NCBI GenBank assembly: GCA_963402885.1
Contig: OY727100.1
Location: 14,849,395-14,913,394, forward strand
Length of the DNA stretch: 64,000 bases
Reading direction: 5' to 3'
Source of the DNA: Antedon bifida
Taxonomy: Eukaryota; Echinodermata; Crinoidea; Comatulida; Antedonidae
Shown here: positions 22,701 to 33,229 of the stretch, in pieces
Position numbering within the stretch: position 1 is the first letter of the stretch
Layout of the letters: each line of letters starts with the position of its first letter
Notes under the pieces: generated by a model
Seen by the model: the letters and a program-made list of their open reading frames with translations, nothing else
What the model was told of the DNA's origin: nothing
The model's database searches: none
Made by a program: the position numbers and the translations under genes

Positions 22701-23824
22701 ACCGCTTGCCGGCCTTTTTCCAAGCAGTAATCTTATCACTTAAGTCTCCACCCTGTGAAATAACCAAATCAAAAATTTCATCAGGGTCAAAAATTTGACT
22801 CAAAATGCCTCAACTGTGGGATTATGTATTTACTATTATTACTAAAAATTGTCAGTGAGTTTTTAAAAAACTTTATGAACAGAATATCTCAAGGTTATTG
22901 AAACATGCATGCATATAAAAGACAATGCTGTGATCTGTCAATGATGTTAAGCTCTGTCTACACTACCAAACTAGTTCAAACAAGTGTAATGTGCCCAAAT
23001 ATGGTAGTGATATGATGTCATAATGTCCATATATGGGCACATCACATTTTTTTGTCACATAAAGTTTGATAGTGTGGACAGAGCTTTAATTAACAAATTT
23101 ATGTCAGTTGTTACTTAGCAACCTACCTCACAATACTCTGTAATTATGCAAAAAAATTCACCATCAAGAAAGCTATCATAATATCTAACAATATTAGGGT
23201 GCTGTAGTCTTGATAGGAGCTTAGCTTCATGCATCGCACCCACTGTTTCATCTGGGGCTAGCTCACCACAGGGAATCTCCTTCAGTACTTTCCTAAAAAA
23301 AGCAAAGCAATCAACTAGTAACATTGTATTTATTAATGAAACTTTTTCCTCTAAGTATAATTTATTCATTATTTGTTTTTTTATTTGGTTGCACGAAGCA
23401 TTTACAAATTGTAATAGGTATCTATATTGATTTTCGATAAGAAAATCTATAAATTGATGATGCCACAAAAGCGAGCCGTCTGTCTTGTCACTGTCTGCAT
23501 TTTGTCGGGTATTTTTCTCAGTTTTGATTTTCTGTATGGTTGTTCCATTGTTCCAATTAAGCAGACTTTAAAAACAGATGTGTTTTTTTTTTAATTAACT
23601 TGTTGAGTTGTGAAATATTGTTAGATCTTGGTGTGTACTTCTTTACATGTCAGAACTCACCATTCTTCATCACCTCTGGTTTTGTTTGCTCTCATATCAT
23701 AAACAAGGAACGCAGTCCCAAAGCTTCCACTTCCCAGCTTCTTTTCTACCCTGTACCGGTTTGCTAAGACTCGGTGGTCACTCTTGTCCTCTTTGGGTTT
23801 TTTCACTCCCCTTGTGGGTGGCAT
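13767..23824 (-). CDS. NEK11: NIMA-related kinase 11 (NEK11), complete, 13 coding exons
   Basis: Exons (5' to 3'): 23824-23661, 23292-23127, 22752-22634, 22095-21904, 21377-21228, 21060-20982, 20682-20459, 20327-20222, 19855-19687, 15069-14801, 14570-14513, 14390-14309, 13968-13767; 1980 nt, 659 aa (human 645 aa). Kinase domain: LGSGSFGTAFLV (30-41), Lys59 in KVLKEI, helix-C Glu77, LHRDLKTSN (Asp156), GDFGIS (Asp173), YYMSPE; the sequence follows NEK11, not other NEKs. After it come the NEK11 coiled-coil (MTQRERMRLKKMQ), the acidic stretch in exon 10 and the conserved C-terminal SDCFLVDQLLFLEEQ. NEK11 is a serine/threonine kinase of the S/G2-M DNA-damage checkpoint acting on CDC25A. The exon 12 donor (cact/gtat) is weak. 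The large intron 9 carries a LINE. The gene is head-to-head with ASTE1, as in humans. Confidence 0.93.
14582..14690 (-). repeat. Short interspersed repeat (LINE-tail type)
   Basis: AATAATAATAGTTCATTCTT followed by ATATAGCGCATAT matches, in reverse, the 3' tail of the LINE fragment ending near 49235; another copy is at 58437. Lies in a NEK11 intron. Confidence 0.5.
15190..15412 (-). repeat. tRNA-derived SINE copy
   Basis: On the minus strand it reads CAAGGGTTTGAGACC (box B), then AAGTCTTCTCAGAAAAGGAC, GTCCAGTGTACACA, CTTTAAAGAACCTAG and GAGTAGGG, shared in order with the copies at 22130, 53600 and 56270. Sits in NEK11 intron 9. Confidence 0.7.
15817..18990 (-). pseudogene. LINE ORF2 (endonuclease-reverse transcriptase), disrupted
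   Basis: Frame pieces 18990-17102 (endonuclease plus first half of the reverse transcriptase), 16842-16561 (fingers/palm to YADD), 16600-16133 and 16152-15817 (thumb and C terminus). The first break is a MITE insertion at a TTAA; removing the MITE and one TTAA makes the frame continue exactly (LYGL to SKYV). The other two are frameshifts. The C-terminal piece ends with the usual SLSYRGAIIWNSL motif. Confidence 0.88.
16819..17151. mobile_element. TTAA-flanked MITE, family 1, copy A
   Basis: 333 bp; ends AGATGTATTGTCCCCC and its reverse complement, flanked by TTAA at 16815-16818 and 17152-17155. Inverted relative to the copy at 43718. TTAA duplications suggest a piggyBac-type source. Confidence 0.92.
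19199..19510 (-). pseudogene. LINE ORF1 C-terminal fragment with two CCHC knuckles
   Basis: Open frame with an Arg/Asn/Gln-rich stretch followed by two perfect C-x2-C-x4-H-x4-C knuckles and the stop at 19199-19201. A poly-T tract and CAG at about 19515-19545 (minus strand sense) resemble a splice acceptor, so exonisation into NEK11 is conceivable, but exon 9 joins exon 10 in phase without it. The upstream part of ORF1 is missing (5' truncation). Confidence 0.7.
21700..21850. mobile_element. TA-flanked MITE family, copy 1
   Basis: Right end GATAGTGTAGACAGAGCTT intact, left end divergent (cactgtaaaac). Internal ATATTTGGGCACATC words as in the other copies. In NEK11 intron 4. Confidence 0.8.
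22130..22410 (+). repeat. tRNA-derived SINE copy
   Basis: Begins with an A-box-like GATGGCAGAATGGTAAAG and B-box-like CGTTTGAGGCTC, then AAGTCTTCTCGGATAAGGAC, CCAGTGTACACATCT, CATGTGCACTTTAAAGAACC and TCTTTCGAGAGGAGTAGGGG, all shared with the other copies. In NEK11 intron 3. Confidence 0.75.
22949..23086. mobile_element. TA-flanked MITE family, copy 2
   Basis: 138 bp with both ends: AAGCTCTGTCTACACTA and its inverse; right flank TA. In NEK11 intron 2. Confidence 0.9.
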
Positions 23825-24491
23825 GGTGGCACATCTATTATCTATGCCACTGCCTATTTGGTGATGATCTATAAGTTGGTAAAAAATAAAGATTAATGCT
23901 AATTATAGTTAGTGTGTAGAAATTAAATAACACAAACAAAAATGTTTTATCATGGTTTTATGTAAGCCTATATCTATCTAGTAGTAGTAGTAGAGTAGGC
24001 ATCAGATTCTTTAGACTTTGAAGTAACTTTTGTATATATTTTAAGGATAACAATAATTGTTATGGTTTGGCCTAATTATACTATAGATAGTTACGTTCAA
24101 ACAAGTTTTCTACCAGATTAGATATGCATCGTCTACTACCTAATCCAAAATGGAACAGACCATGCATGACAACAGACCCTCTCTATCAAGCATCCACAAT
24201 GTATCGGAGCCCATCCGCCACCCACTGTGTTCTCTTCCTCTTCTATTCCGATCCTTCCTATCCTATGCACGCCTCAAGATCTTGTCTTGTTGTCCTACCT
24301 AGCCTATCTATCTATCTATTCTAGGCCTATATAGTGGTCTAGCCTATCTAGACCTCCTTGGCTATATAAAAACATGCAAAGATACTTAGGCCTATATTAT
24401 TTTACAATCCACCAGAATACACAATTTTTAAATAACTATTCTATATATCTTTATTTTGCAAAATACACTCAATTCATATAATATCTACCAA
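23825..24491. other. NEK11 upstream region
   Basis: Expected site of the NEK11 promoter and 5' untranslated exons; the sequence around 23870 could be a splice acceptor for the coding first exon. CTAT repeats at about 24306-24320. No other gene seen. Confidence 0.5.
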
Positions 24492-24660
24492 ATAACTGCG
24501 GCGCTAGTTCCGTTTCGCACCTGTTTTTATTTCGACTTCCTTTTGACTCCAAGCTTGTTAAGTAACTTATTGTGGATACCACACCTTAAAATTGGGCCTC
24601 ATAAGTAGGCCTACTTTCATGAAGAAGAATCACATAAAAAGCAACAAATAAATCCTTTAA

Positions 24661-26669
24661 AGCCCCCTTCCCTACGTTTTTTAGATCTAATTTAAGATCA
24701 CAAACTATATTTAATGTAAAAATAATACTATATGGTCCTATTGCGATAACTTTTTTCGTCTTTAAACGGTTAAAAATGTGAAAAATAAGTCGATTCTAAT
24801 AATTATACCAATTATAGCGGCCCGCTATAAATCCCAAAATGCATTGCGCGCGGATTGATATTTTTGTTTTTCACCTGTAATTCGCCGACTTTTCGATCGA
24901 TCGTGAGGCCAAAACAAATGGAAGACTCCTAGCTTTTCCGCGAAAATACCGGGTTTTCCCCAATTTGTATCAACGGAGTCTGGCAAAAATAGAAAGACAA
25001 TTAATGCAGCAACTATACAACGTCAGGCTAGGTATATAGCTAGCGTACGATGTTCGTACGTTACCGATGTTTACCAGCTAGGCCTACAAAACTAAGCCTA
25101 GCTAGGCTAGGCCTAAGACCGTCCACGAGAGGTCGATCATCATATCATATCATGTCAATATACAAACAAAATGAGTAATAATTCGGATAAAAATGCGACT
25201 AAGGATAACATTTGTTGCGTTCAATGCGAACGTCAGAGGAAGTCCCCAAACTAATTACTAGGCCTATTATCAATTAATAATTGCTGCTATAAATATATTG
25301 AGCAAAACGTTGAATTGTATTATTTTTCAATAAATGCTAAGTAAGTCAGTAAAACAACAATTGAAAAAAATTCATTTTCATTTATCCACTAAACTGTACA
25401 ACAGTGTTGCTTAAACCACACTCCAGAAAAGAAAATATGAAAGAAATTTGCAGAAAGAAGCAATCAAACACTGTTATTTCAAAGTTCGGAACGTCCGTAA
25501 TTACTACGGAAATTCGGCAGGGTACTACGGAAATACTTAAATGATGGGGAATCCCCGGCAAAATGCAATGACTACGGACAAATCAACGACCCATATGACG
25601 GGGTTTTCCACGTACCTTCTCATGACGCACACAGTCAGAAATTCATTCCGAGCCTGTTCAGAAACATATCTAAAAAAAAAATTCTTCAATGCCTTCGCAT
25701 AATTCCTCTTGGGTACCGGTAGTGGTGTTTTACTAATATTTCAAGTTCATTTTATTAGGTAAAATTTTACACGCAAAAACAAACGCACGCATTTCTATTA
25801 ACATTTATTTACCAGTGTTTCATTTACATCTTACAACATATTAATTCTTAATAATTATATACTTTCTTCAAAGTTTCTTCCGATAAAATAAATCGTATTC
25901 TTAACCACTTTATTCTTCCGTTTCTTATTCCTTCAAAGTTATATGTATTGTACCTCAACACATTAAAATTAATATATATCCCTACGTACTTCAATTCTTT
26001 TTATATTTATAGAAAAATGTACATGACGTTAATAATTCTTTACCAAAACATTTAATTATCACTTTAGTAAATCTTTGTTTCTTATATTATAAATCATTTC
26101 TATTGTACCCTGACACAAAAAATTAGTATCGCTTAGGCCTCATTCAATTCATTTCTTTTATTTGTAAAAACTATACATGTTAATTTTCACCGTATTGAAT
26201 TTTTTGTACTCTGAAGTATCGGTATCTACGTAATTCTTCGTTTCTTATCTCATCATGCCACCTAGCTACAAAATACGTGTTCGTATTTTATTTTCATTAT
26301 TAATTAATTAATTAATTAATTGCCAAGTTTGTCTGTGTCCGTGTTTTCCTGTGTAAAAACAAAAAACAAAAGTAAAACACAATGAAATCGATAATCCTGT
26401 ATTACATTGTCGTGTTTCATTGTTCCCCTATCAATGGCACTATGGGCGTTCCATAGATATGGTAGTATTATTGTCTGTGGCCGAAATTGTCTGTGGCCGA
26501 AGTTGGCCTAATCCGAGCTACTGGATTAGGTAGTGATTGTTTCTCACTTTTTATCATAATTTACCATAAAACGTACATTTAAGACAAGGAATGACATGGT
26601 TTAATGTTTTTAAAGTGATATATATGTATTATTTTCCAAAAAACGTCCAAAATTGCAGGTAAGGGGTCT
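24661..26669. mobile_element. TTAA-flanked 2-kb insertion nested in the fold-back element
   Basis: Interrupts the left arm exactly at a TTAA (24657-24660 and 26670-26673); the other arm keeps the uninterrupted sequence. Ends AGCCCCCTTCCCT and, inverted, AGACCCCTTACCT form a 13-bp imperfect terminal repeat. It carries no long ORF. Diverged direct repetition of about 150-175 bp seems present at 25960-26280, and an AATT microsatellite at 26300-26321. Confidence 0.82.
26300..26321. repeat. (AATT)n microsatellite
   Basis: About five perfect TAAT/AATT units. Confidence 0.9.
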
Positions 26670-27414
26670 TTAAATTGATGATTTTACAGACATGTTTCTC
26701 GCATACAGTTCGCGAATTTAGCATCCTCGAAGTTCACTATTTTCGTTTCTATGGAGCGCCAAAAGAGCAAATATAATAGATGGTTAAAAACTCAGTGAAA
26801 TGCGTCTTCTGTTAATGCATCGATTATTGAAATACACGTTTAATTTTAATATATTTTGTCAATAAAAATGCTGTAACATTTTACTGCTAATAATGTGCTG
26901 TTTTCAAATATCAACCGTCGACCCTAGGCCTAAATCGGCATCACTACCTAGCCTAGGCCTAAGACTAAGAGTGTAATTATGATGATGAATTTGTCGATTT
27001 TCATTCTTAAATATTAACGAAAACTGCGAAAACCATGTACAGTATCAACAGTAACATTTTTGTTGCATTGACATTGACAAAATATGTTAAAATTGAACGT
27101 AATTTTCACCAATAAATGCATTAAATATACGCATTATACCGAGTTTTTAACCCTCTATTATGATTGCTCTTTTGGCGCTCCATAGAAACAACAACATTGA
27201 ACATGGAGTATGCGAAATTCACGAACCGATGTGCGAGAAACACGTCTGTAAATTCATCAATTTAAAGGATTTATTTGTTACTTTTTGTGTGATCTCCTTC
27301 ATAAAAGTATTGTTGAGGCCTAATTTTAAGGTGTGGTACTCACGATAAAGTTACTTAACAAATTTTGAGTCGAAATAAGCGACAGGTGCGAAACGGAACT
27401 AGCGCCATAACTGC

Positions 27415-28007
27415 AGGCTAACTAGCTAGAAACAAACACAACAACAAGGACATAAAACTCGTTTTTTGTTTTTTAGAAACAAACTTACGAACGCCCTCTA
27501 CAGATAGCTGCTAAGACAAGACAATAGAGGGGGTATGCAAGAATTATTAATTAAATTAGTCAATTAGTTTCCGTACATTTTTTCGACTAGACCTAGGCCT
27601 GACTTACCTCTCTAGATTTGCCGGAAAATGAATATTTAGTACAGTACCACACAGTCTACTATTTAACATTTTGTCGGTAATTGCCTTCATACTGATTTTT
27701 ATAGTCTTGTTTGCCTTATAGTCAGTCGATCATTCAAAAGCGTGCATGAGTCAGTCAAGCATGCAAGCTTCAGGGACAGTCGTAGTCGTACGTGTGAAAA
27801 AAGCACGTGCCTGATTTGTCTGAAAATAGGCCCTGGTGGTTGCACAATAATTACAGGAACGCAATTTTAACATGTTTTGTTTTTAAAAATAACATATGCC
27901 ATACTTAGGTTTACTGACTGTAAACAAATTTATCTTTAAAAACAGAAATGGAATAGGCTATAGTATAAACTATAATACAGTATTGTTAGCATCCCACCAC
28001 AACCAAG
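27415..28007 (+). promoter_or_regulatory. ASTE1-like copy 1 upstream region (duplicated)
   Basis: From about 27533 this region is homologous to 32669-34121 upstream of copy 2 (TATGCAAGAATTA, TTAGTTTCCG, GAAAATGAATAT, and the 60 bp before the start codon). It contains a CACGTG E-box at 27804-27809 that is kept in copy 2. The start codon context is ACCAAGATGG. Promoter function is inferred from position and conservation only. Confidence 0.6.
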
Positions 28008-30653
28008 ATGGGGATCAAAGGTTTAACAACGTTTCTTGATGAGCATCGTTTTCTAACAGAAACCTGCAGTCTTCAAGATACCAAGTTAGTTATAGATGGC
28101 TACAGTTTGTTGTATCATCTGTATCTAAATGCTGAGCTGGATATGAAACATGGTGGAGAGAACCTCGTCTTTTACGGAGTATGCCAAACATTTGTGGCAA
28201 ACCTCGGAAAATGTGGAATTGAGCCGTTTATCCTTATGGATGGTGCCATAGATCCCGATGGAAAGAAGTTCAGTACCATGAAGGATAGGCATAAGGATCG
28301 TGTACGTATGGCTCTTTCACTCGCTGCAGGTGGTCATGGTGTTGTACTCCCGGTCTTTGCAATTGATGTCTTTCATCAAGCACTAACAGATAGTGGGGTA
28401 AACTATGCACAGTGTGATTTTGAAGCGGACAGTGAAATCTCTGCTTTAGCAAATGCTTTCCAATGTCCAGTTCTTTCGAATGACAGCGATTTCTATGTAA
28501 CAGACCTTATTGGTGGTTTTATCAACTTGAAAGGATTTAACTTTCATCAGCTACAGCACACTTCAAAATCAAAAAGCAGTTTTCTGACATGCAAAATTTT
28601 CCACGTTGATAGATTCTGTAAGCATTTTAAACTGAAGAAGAGTTTACTCCCCCTCTTTGGAACACTGCAAGGCAATGATTATGTTGATCATTTTGTAGGT
28701 ATGAAACTGAAAGGGTTGATACATTGGCTTGCTGCTTTTGACTCACCAGATGATGCTATAGAAGCTTCTTTAAAGCATGAACACCACCAGCATAGAGACA
28801 AGTTACAAAATAAAATTCAAACATCAATAGAAATGTACACTGTCAATTGTACATCAGAATATGCTACATACTTTGAAACCAAAGAAATAAACCAAGAAGA
28901 ATGCCTCCTGTGGCAGAATTATGATCTTCCACTCTGGTTCATTACAGAGTTCCGTAGTTGGTCACTTCCATCAGATTCACTTAATGCACAGCTGATGAAA
29001 AAATGCTTTCTGGCGAACTTTATTGAGAGCCCACATCACGCAAGTTCAAATAAAATTAGCTTGCCAATAAGGCAAATGATCTATGGTTTTATTCATCAGA
29101 GCGACTGCAGTGAGAACCCAACAATTGACGAGTACGACAGACAAGGTGGGGAAGTTAAGTGTAGACAGGTTTCTCCAAAATATTGTGCAATTAGTATTCA
29201 CAATATTCGAGAACTTGACAAAACACAGAGCAAGCAATTATTTATGGATTGTTTAATGTTAAATTCAGAAGATCTGCACAACATAAAAAGAGAATTCCAA
29301 GTGCCAATTGCTTCTATGTTGTACTGGATAAAACATGCAAAACCGGATGTAAGTTGGAGGCACATTCTTGCTTTGCTTCTTGGATTGGTAAAAAGCAGTG
29401 CCATAAAACAGTTACATGACCAGCAGTTCAAAAAAGGCTACGTAGAAGATAGTTGTAACTGGATACAAAATAGATTTAGAGAAACACGAGTGAAATTTAT
29501 TGAAAGAGAAGGGAATTTTGATGTGAATGTCAGTAATATATTTGCCCAATGGCAGAGTGTCTTGAAGTATATTTCACATTTGAATGCTTTTTTATCAAAT
29601 CCCCTTCCAACATTTGATGTGTCTGTATTGTACAATGGATCATTTTTACACCAGATCTATAACTGTTTTAAAACATTTCAAAAACCAGAGAAGGCACTTG
29701 AATTTGTAGATAACAGCAATGCTCTTGGGGATGAGTTTCATGTATTGTCTTTTATGTATTCTACTGTGATGGAGCATTCTAAATCTCCAAAAGGTGCTCC
29801 CAAAGGATCCACAGATTCTAAGGAAGAAACTAAAGGTGCTAGCAAACAAAAGGGAGGTAAAGTTGATGAACTAAAAAAAGTAGCTGGAGGTGGTAAGAAA
29901 GAAACCAGTGGCAACAGACAAACAGATGGAGGCATAAAAAAGCCTGAAGGTGCTCAGAAAAAACATGAAAACATTGGCTCTCAAACTAATAGACGAGAAA
30001 GAAACAAAGATGGCGGAAGGGGATCATGGGGTGGTGGAAGAACTTCACAAAGTAGTGAAAAGGGTGATACAGTAGGTGGTGAAAGAGGTGGAAGCAGTGC
30101 CAAAGGTGGTGAAAAGGATGCCAGTAGATGTGGTGGAAGGGGTGCAAGTGGAGGTAGTGGAAGGGGTGCCAAAGGAGGTGGTGGAAGCAGTGCCAAAGAC
30201 GGTGAAAGGGATGCCAGTAGAGGTGGTGGAAGGGGTGCCAGTGGAGGTAGTGGAAGAGGTGCCAATGGAGGTGGTGGAAGGGGTACCAAAGGTAGTGAAA
30301 AGGATGTCAGTAGAGGTGGTGGAAGGGGTGCCAGTAGAGGTGGTGGAAGGGGTGCCAAAGGTAGTGAAAAGGATGTTAGTAGAGGTGGTGGAAGATGTGC
30401 CAGTAGAGGTGGTGGAAGGGGTGCCAGTAGAGGTGGTGGAAGGGGTGCCAGTAGAGGTGGTGGAAGGGGTGCCAAAGGAGGTGGTGGAAAGGGTGCCAGT
30501 AGAGGTGGTGGAAAAGGTGGAGGTGGTGGAAAGGAATCTAATAGAGGCGGTGGAAGGGGTGCTAGTGGAACGAGTACTGGAAGTTCTGAATTCGAAGATA
30601 ATATAACAGAAATGTACCTTTACCTTAACCAACTTATGCAAGGACAAAAATGA
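28008..30653 (+). CDS. ASTE1: Asteroid homolog 1-like nuclease, copy 1
   Basis: 881 residues in one exon (human ASTE1 has several exons and 679 aa). N-terminal XPG/FEN1-type domain: MGIKGLTTFL, LVIDGYSL (Asp30), FILMDGA (Asp78), FEADSEI (Glu139, Asp141), LSNDSDF (Asp159, Asp161), so the metal-binding acids are present. The central part follows ASTE1 throughout (LLPLFGTLQGNDY, RQMIYGFI, FAQWQSVLKYISHLN). From about residue 605 a Lys/Gly-rich tail begins; residues about 690-865 are Gly/Arg repeats of the GASRGGGR type. ASTE1 trims DNA ends in shieldin-dependent break repair in human cells; nuclear action is inferred here. It has a tandem paralogue at 34.1 kb and lies head-to-head with NEK11. 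AATAAA at 31013-31018 is a possible poly(A) signal. Confidence 0.93.
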   Translation: MGIKGLTTFLDEHRFLTETCSLQDTKLVIDGYSLLYHLYLNAELDMKHGGENLVFYGVCQTFVANLGKCGIEPFILMDGAIDPDGKKFSTMKDRHKDRVRMALSLAAGGHGVVLPVFAIDVFHQALTDSGVNYAQCDFEADSEISALANAFQCPVLSNDSDFYVTDLIGGFINLKGFNFHQLQHTSKSKSSFLTCKIFHVDRFCKHFKLKKSLLPLFGTLQGNDYVDHFVGMKLKGLIHWLAAFDSPDDAIEASLKHEHHQHRDKLQNKIQTSIEMYTVNCTSEYATYFETKEINQEECLLWQNYDLPLWFITEFRSWSLPSDSLNAQLMKKCFLANFIESPHHASSNKISLPIRQMIYGFIHQSDCSENPTIDEYDRQGGEVKCRQVSPKYCAISIHNIRELDKTQSKQLFMDCLMLNSEDLHNIKREFQVPIASMLYWIKHAKPDVSWRHILALLLGLVKSSAIKQLHDQQFKKGYVEDSCNWIQNRFRETRVKFIEREGNFDVNVSNIFAQWQSVLKYISHLNAFLSNPLPTFDVSVLYNGSFLHQIYNCFKTFQKPEKALEFVDNSNALGDEFHVLSFMYSTVMEHSKSPKGAPKGSTDSKEETKGASKQKGGKVDELKKVAGGGKKETSGNRQTDGGIKKPEGAQKKHENIGSQTNRRERNKDGGRGSWGGGRTSQSSEKGDTVGGERGGSSAKGGEKDASRCGGRGASGGSGRGAKGGGGSSAKDGERDASRGGGRGASGGSGRGANGGGGRGTKGSEKDVSRGGGRGASRGGGRGAKGSEKDVSRGGGRCASRGGGRGASRGGGRGASRGGGRGAKGGGGKGASRGGGKGGGGGKESNRGGGRGASGTSTGSSEFEDNITEMYLYLNQLMQGQK
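30050..30575 (+). repeat. Coding Gly/Arg minisatellite (copy 1 tail)
   Basis: Tandem 15- to 30-bp units of the type AGAGGTGGTGGAAGGGGTGC encode Gly-Ala-Ser-Arg-Gly-Gly-Gly-Arg. The bias leaves three other frames open across the array, which are artefacts. Confidence 0.9.
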
Positions 30654-31271
30654 AGCTTTTGTTAAGTTGTATCATAACTGGTACTGTAACAGAATCAAGT
30701 TAGATGTTTGTTGCTGGTAACCTGTTTGGGTTGTGGTTGTTTTAATGAAAGAATATTTTAATTACAGAATGATTTTTTTAACTGTTAATAGTACGGTATT
30801 CATTCTATATTTACAGTACATTTACATTCAATTGATATTACAGTACTTGACACAGTACTATTACTGTTTATATAAGTTTATAGTATGATGAAGAAGAAAA
30901 ATGTGTATGCAAACTTTTTTTCTTGTACTGTATCGGAAAATTGAAATTGATAAGTAAATACATTGACAGAATTTACAGAATCTGTTTAGTTTAATAGGAT
31001 TATTATTTGATTAATAAATAAGATTACTGTATAGTCAATTTTTCGAACATCCCAACATGCTTTTAATAAAACATCAGATCATTTGCATGGATTTAGTTTA
31101 GGGTTTTTATTACAATTATGATAAACCTAATAAGGTATTCGGCCAGAAAGTCTTGTCAACAAAAGTACAGTACGATTATGGTTAAGTGTCATGTCTGTTG
31201 ACACAAATAAATTAATAAATGAAACAGTTTTTGGAAGAATATCTTCATTCAAAGGATTATTTTTTTTACAA

Positions 31272-31340
31272 AGATTCAAACTGCAGTATATGATGATGAC
31301 TATTTAATATTAAATCTTTGACAAACTTGAAACTATCATA
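31272..31340 (-). pseudogene. Relic of FANCA last coding exon
   Basis: Matches 38480-38541 inside FANCA exon 29 (GCAGTATATGATGATGACT, TTAAATCTTTGACAAACTTG) with substitutions and a 2-bp deletion that would shift the frame. It marks the right breakpoint of the tandem duplication. Confidence 0.85.
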
Positions 31341-33229
31341 TCATGAACAAGGAATGCATTCCCCAATACGATTTGTTTTGAGTCACATAAACGGGGACGC
31401 GCCACTCTTGATTACGAAAAATGATAAAAATGGCTGTTTTTCTGTTCTAGAAATTCTCATAAGTATCCAATAAAGTTATACAACCTACCAAAATGTTTGA
31501 TTTGATAACACCTATAAGATGTCACCAATTATAAGTGCAGTAAACGGGTTGAACCATCGGCAGACGGCAAAATATACACTGTTGTACTCAGCGTGAATTT
31601 CTGTTTTTTACATATTATTGGAGGCACTTTCTACTTCAACAGAGCAATGGCTCTGTACTTCAAAGATCTGTAGCGCCCTCAGAATAAAAGTAATCACGTT
31701 ATGCTGTAATATTAATTATCAATCGATTCGGAATACAATTTGCTGTCTATCTATATAAGAAAAAATTTGATTGGGCAAAATTTGTAACCGGCACAGCCCT
31801 TTTAATTATGTGGTCTGATCAGGAAAAGCCTTACAGGAGCTTTGGAAAAGCCTTTCTTTACCATAGCGCATTCCGTTTCGATTTCCCGCTTCTCTTGTTG
31901 GAGGTGTGTCTGTCCATTACTCCATGGTCTGTCACTGTCAGGTATTGTGTAAAATTGTATTTAAAAACATTATGTATTGTATATATAAGTTATATTAATG
32001 AACGTTGACATATTCATAATACTTCTCGTCCATCTATTAACTCAAATCAGTGTACTACATTATTGAATTCATGATTTTAAATTGTCCTTTCTGATGCTAG
32101 GCTTCAGTGTACGATACGACATTGTTCAAGGTACCAATCCATTTATACGTGGGGAAGTGACTCCACGATTAACATGCTGTGCAGAATACCATACCAAAGA
32201 ATTTAAAAATATGGTTACTGAATTCGACGATTTATTATTTATTATATATATTTAGGCTTAGCCTACTCCTATCCCCTATAGGCTCGATTTTGTATTATTA
32301 ATAACGTTGACAACCCTCGCTAAGAGTGGACGAATCCGAAACAGTTGGATGCATAAACACCGCTGCTGCGCGTCGAAGGCGATCGCGCACTGAAAAAGGT
32401 CTGAGGCACTATGAATTAATTTTACTGTTGTTCAAAACAAATCGTATTCATATGACGTCATAGTTACGTCATTCGGTAATTTAAATGTGTTAATTAGGAA
32501 GTTAATGTCGCATTTATGTCTACTCGTAATGCACTTAGGTGCTCTAAATCTACCGTTAAGGAGATATGATGGGGCTTTAAAATAGCAAATGGCGGCCATT
32601 TTGAATTTATGCTAATGCTATGTTGCAATATTTCTAGGTTCGACCATAATTTTACTGGACTAGTAGGCCTATGCAAGAATTAGTTTTTGATTAGTTTCCG
32701 CACATTTTTTTGTTTAACATTGAAACAAGGACTCGACTAGGCGTGACTTACTTACTCTCTATATTTGCCAGAAAATGAATATATTTAGTACTTCATAATG
32801 ATTTTTATAGTGTTGTTTGCCCTTTTTTTTTAATCAGTCAGTCGATCATTCAAGCCTGCATGAATCAGTCAGGCATGCAAGCCCTTCTTATTCAGTCGAA
32901 ATTCCGTCGTATGGAAAAAGCACGTGCCCGGTGATTTGTCTGCTGGATCATAATTGATGGACTACAAAATTGATAACACTGTATTTAATTATTGATTTAT
33001 TATTATTGGGCCTAGTCAGTCTTGGGTCTTGTTTAGAATCTAGTAAGTACTGTCTGTACTGCATCAGTACTACTGTATCTACAAGCTAAGTACATACAAT
33101 AACTGTATCTACACTGTGACAAACTAGGCGTTTAGAGAACATCTGTTACAACATTACAGGTAAATTATGAATAACAAGGCCATTACATGGCTGGTCCAGT
33201 TGCGTGCGCAAATTTGATTTAGTGTTTAC

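Larger units (their letters stand above)
24500..27406. mobile_element. Fold-back DNA transposon with 8-bp target duplication
   Basis: Ends begin GGCGCTAGTTCCGTTTCGCA on both sides (inverted, first 24 bp perfect) and are flanked by ATAACTGC at 24492-24499 and 27407-27414. Long imperfect inverted arms: 24500-24660 plus 26670-26900 on the left pair with 27406-27040 on the right. The centre (26900-27040) is unique. The left arm is split by the TTAA insertion at 24661-26669. Without that insertion it is about 0.9 kb and codes for nothing, so it is a non-autonomous element. An 8-bp duplication fits hAT-, P- or Merlin-type transposition. Confidence 0.88.

Noticed and set aside
25171..25254. Small ORF starting MSNNSDKNATKD
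   Set aside because: 27 codons, inside a nested transposon, no match to a known protein; cannot be supported as a gene.
30045..30647. Long frames on both strands opposite the ASTE1 tail
   Set aside because: Produced by the repeat's base bias; the plus-strand ASTE1 frame explains the sequence and has a conserved N terminus.
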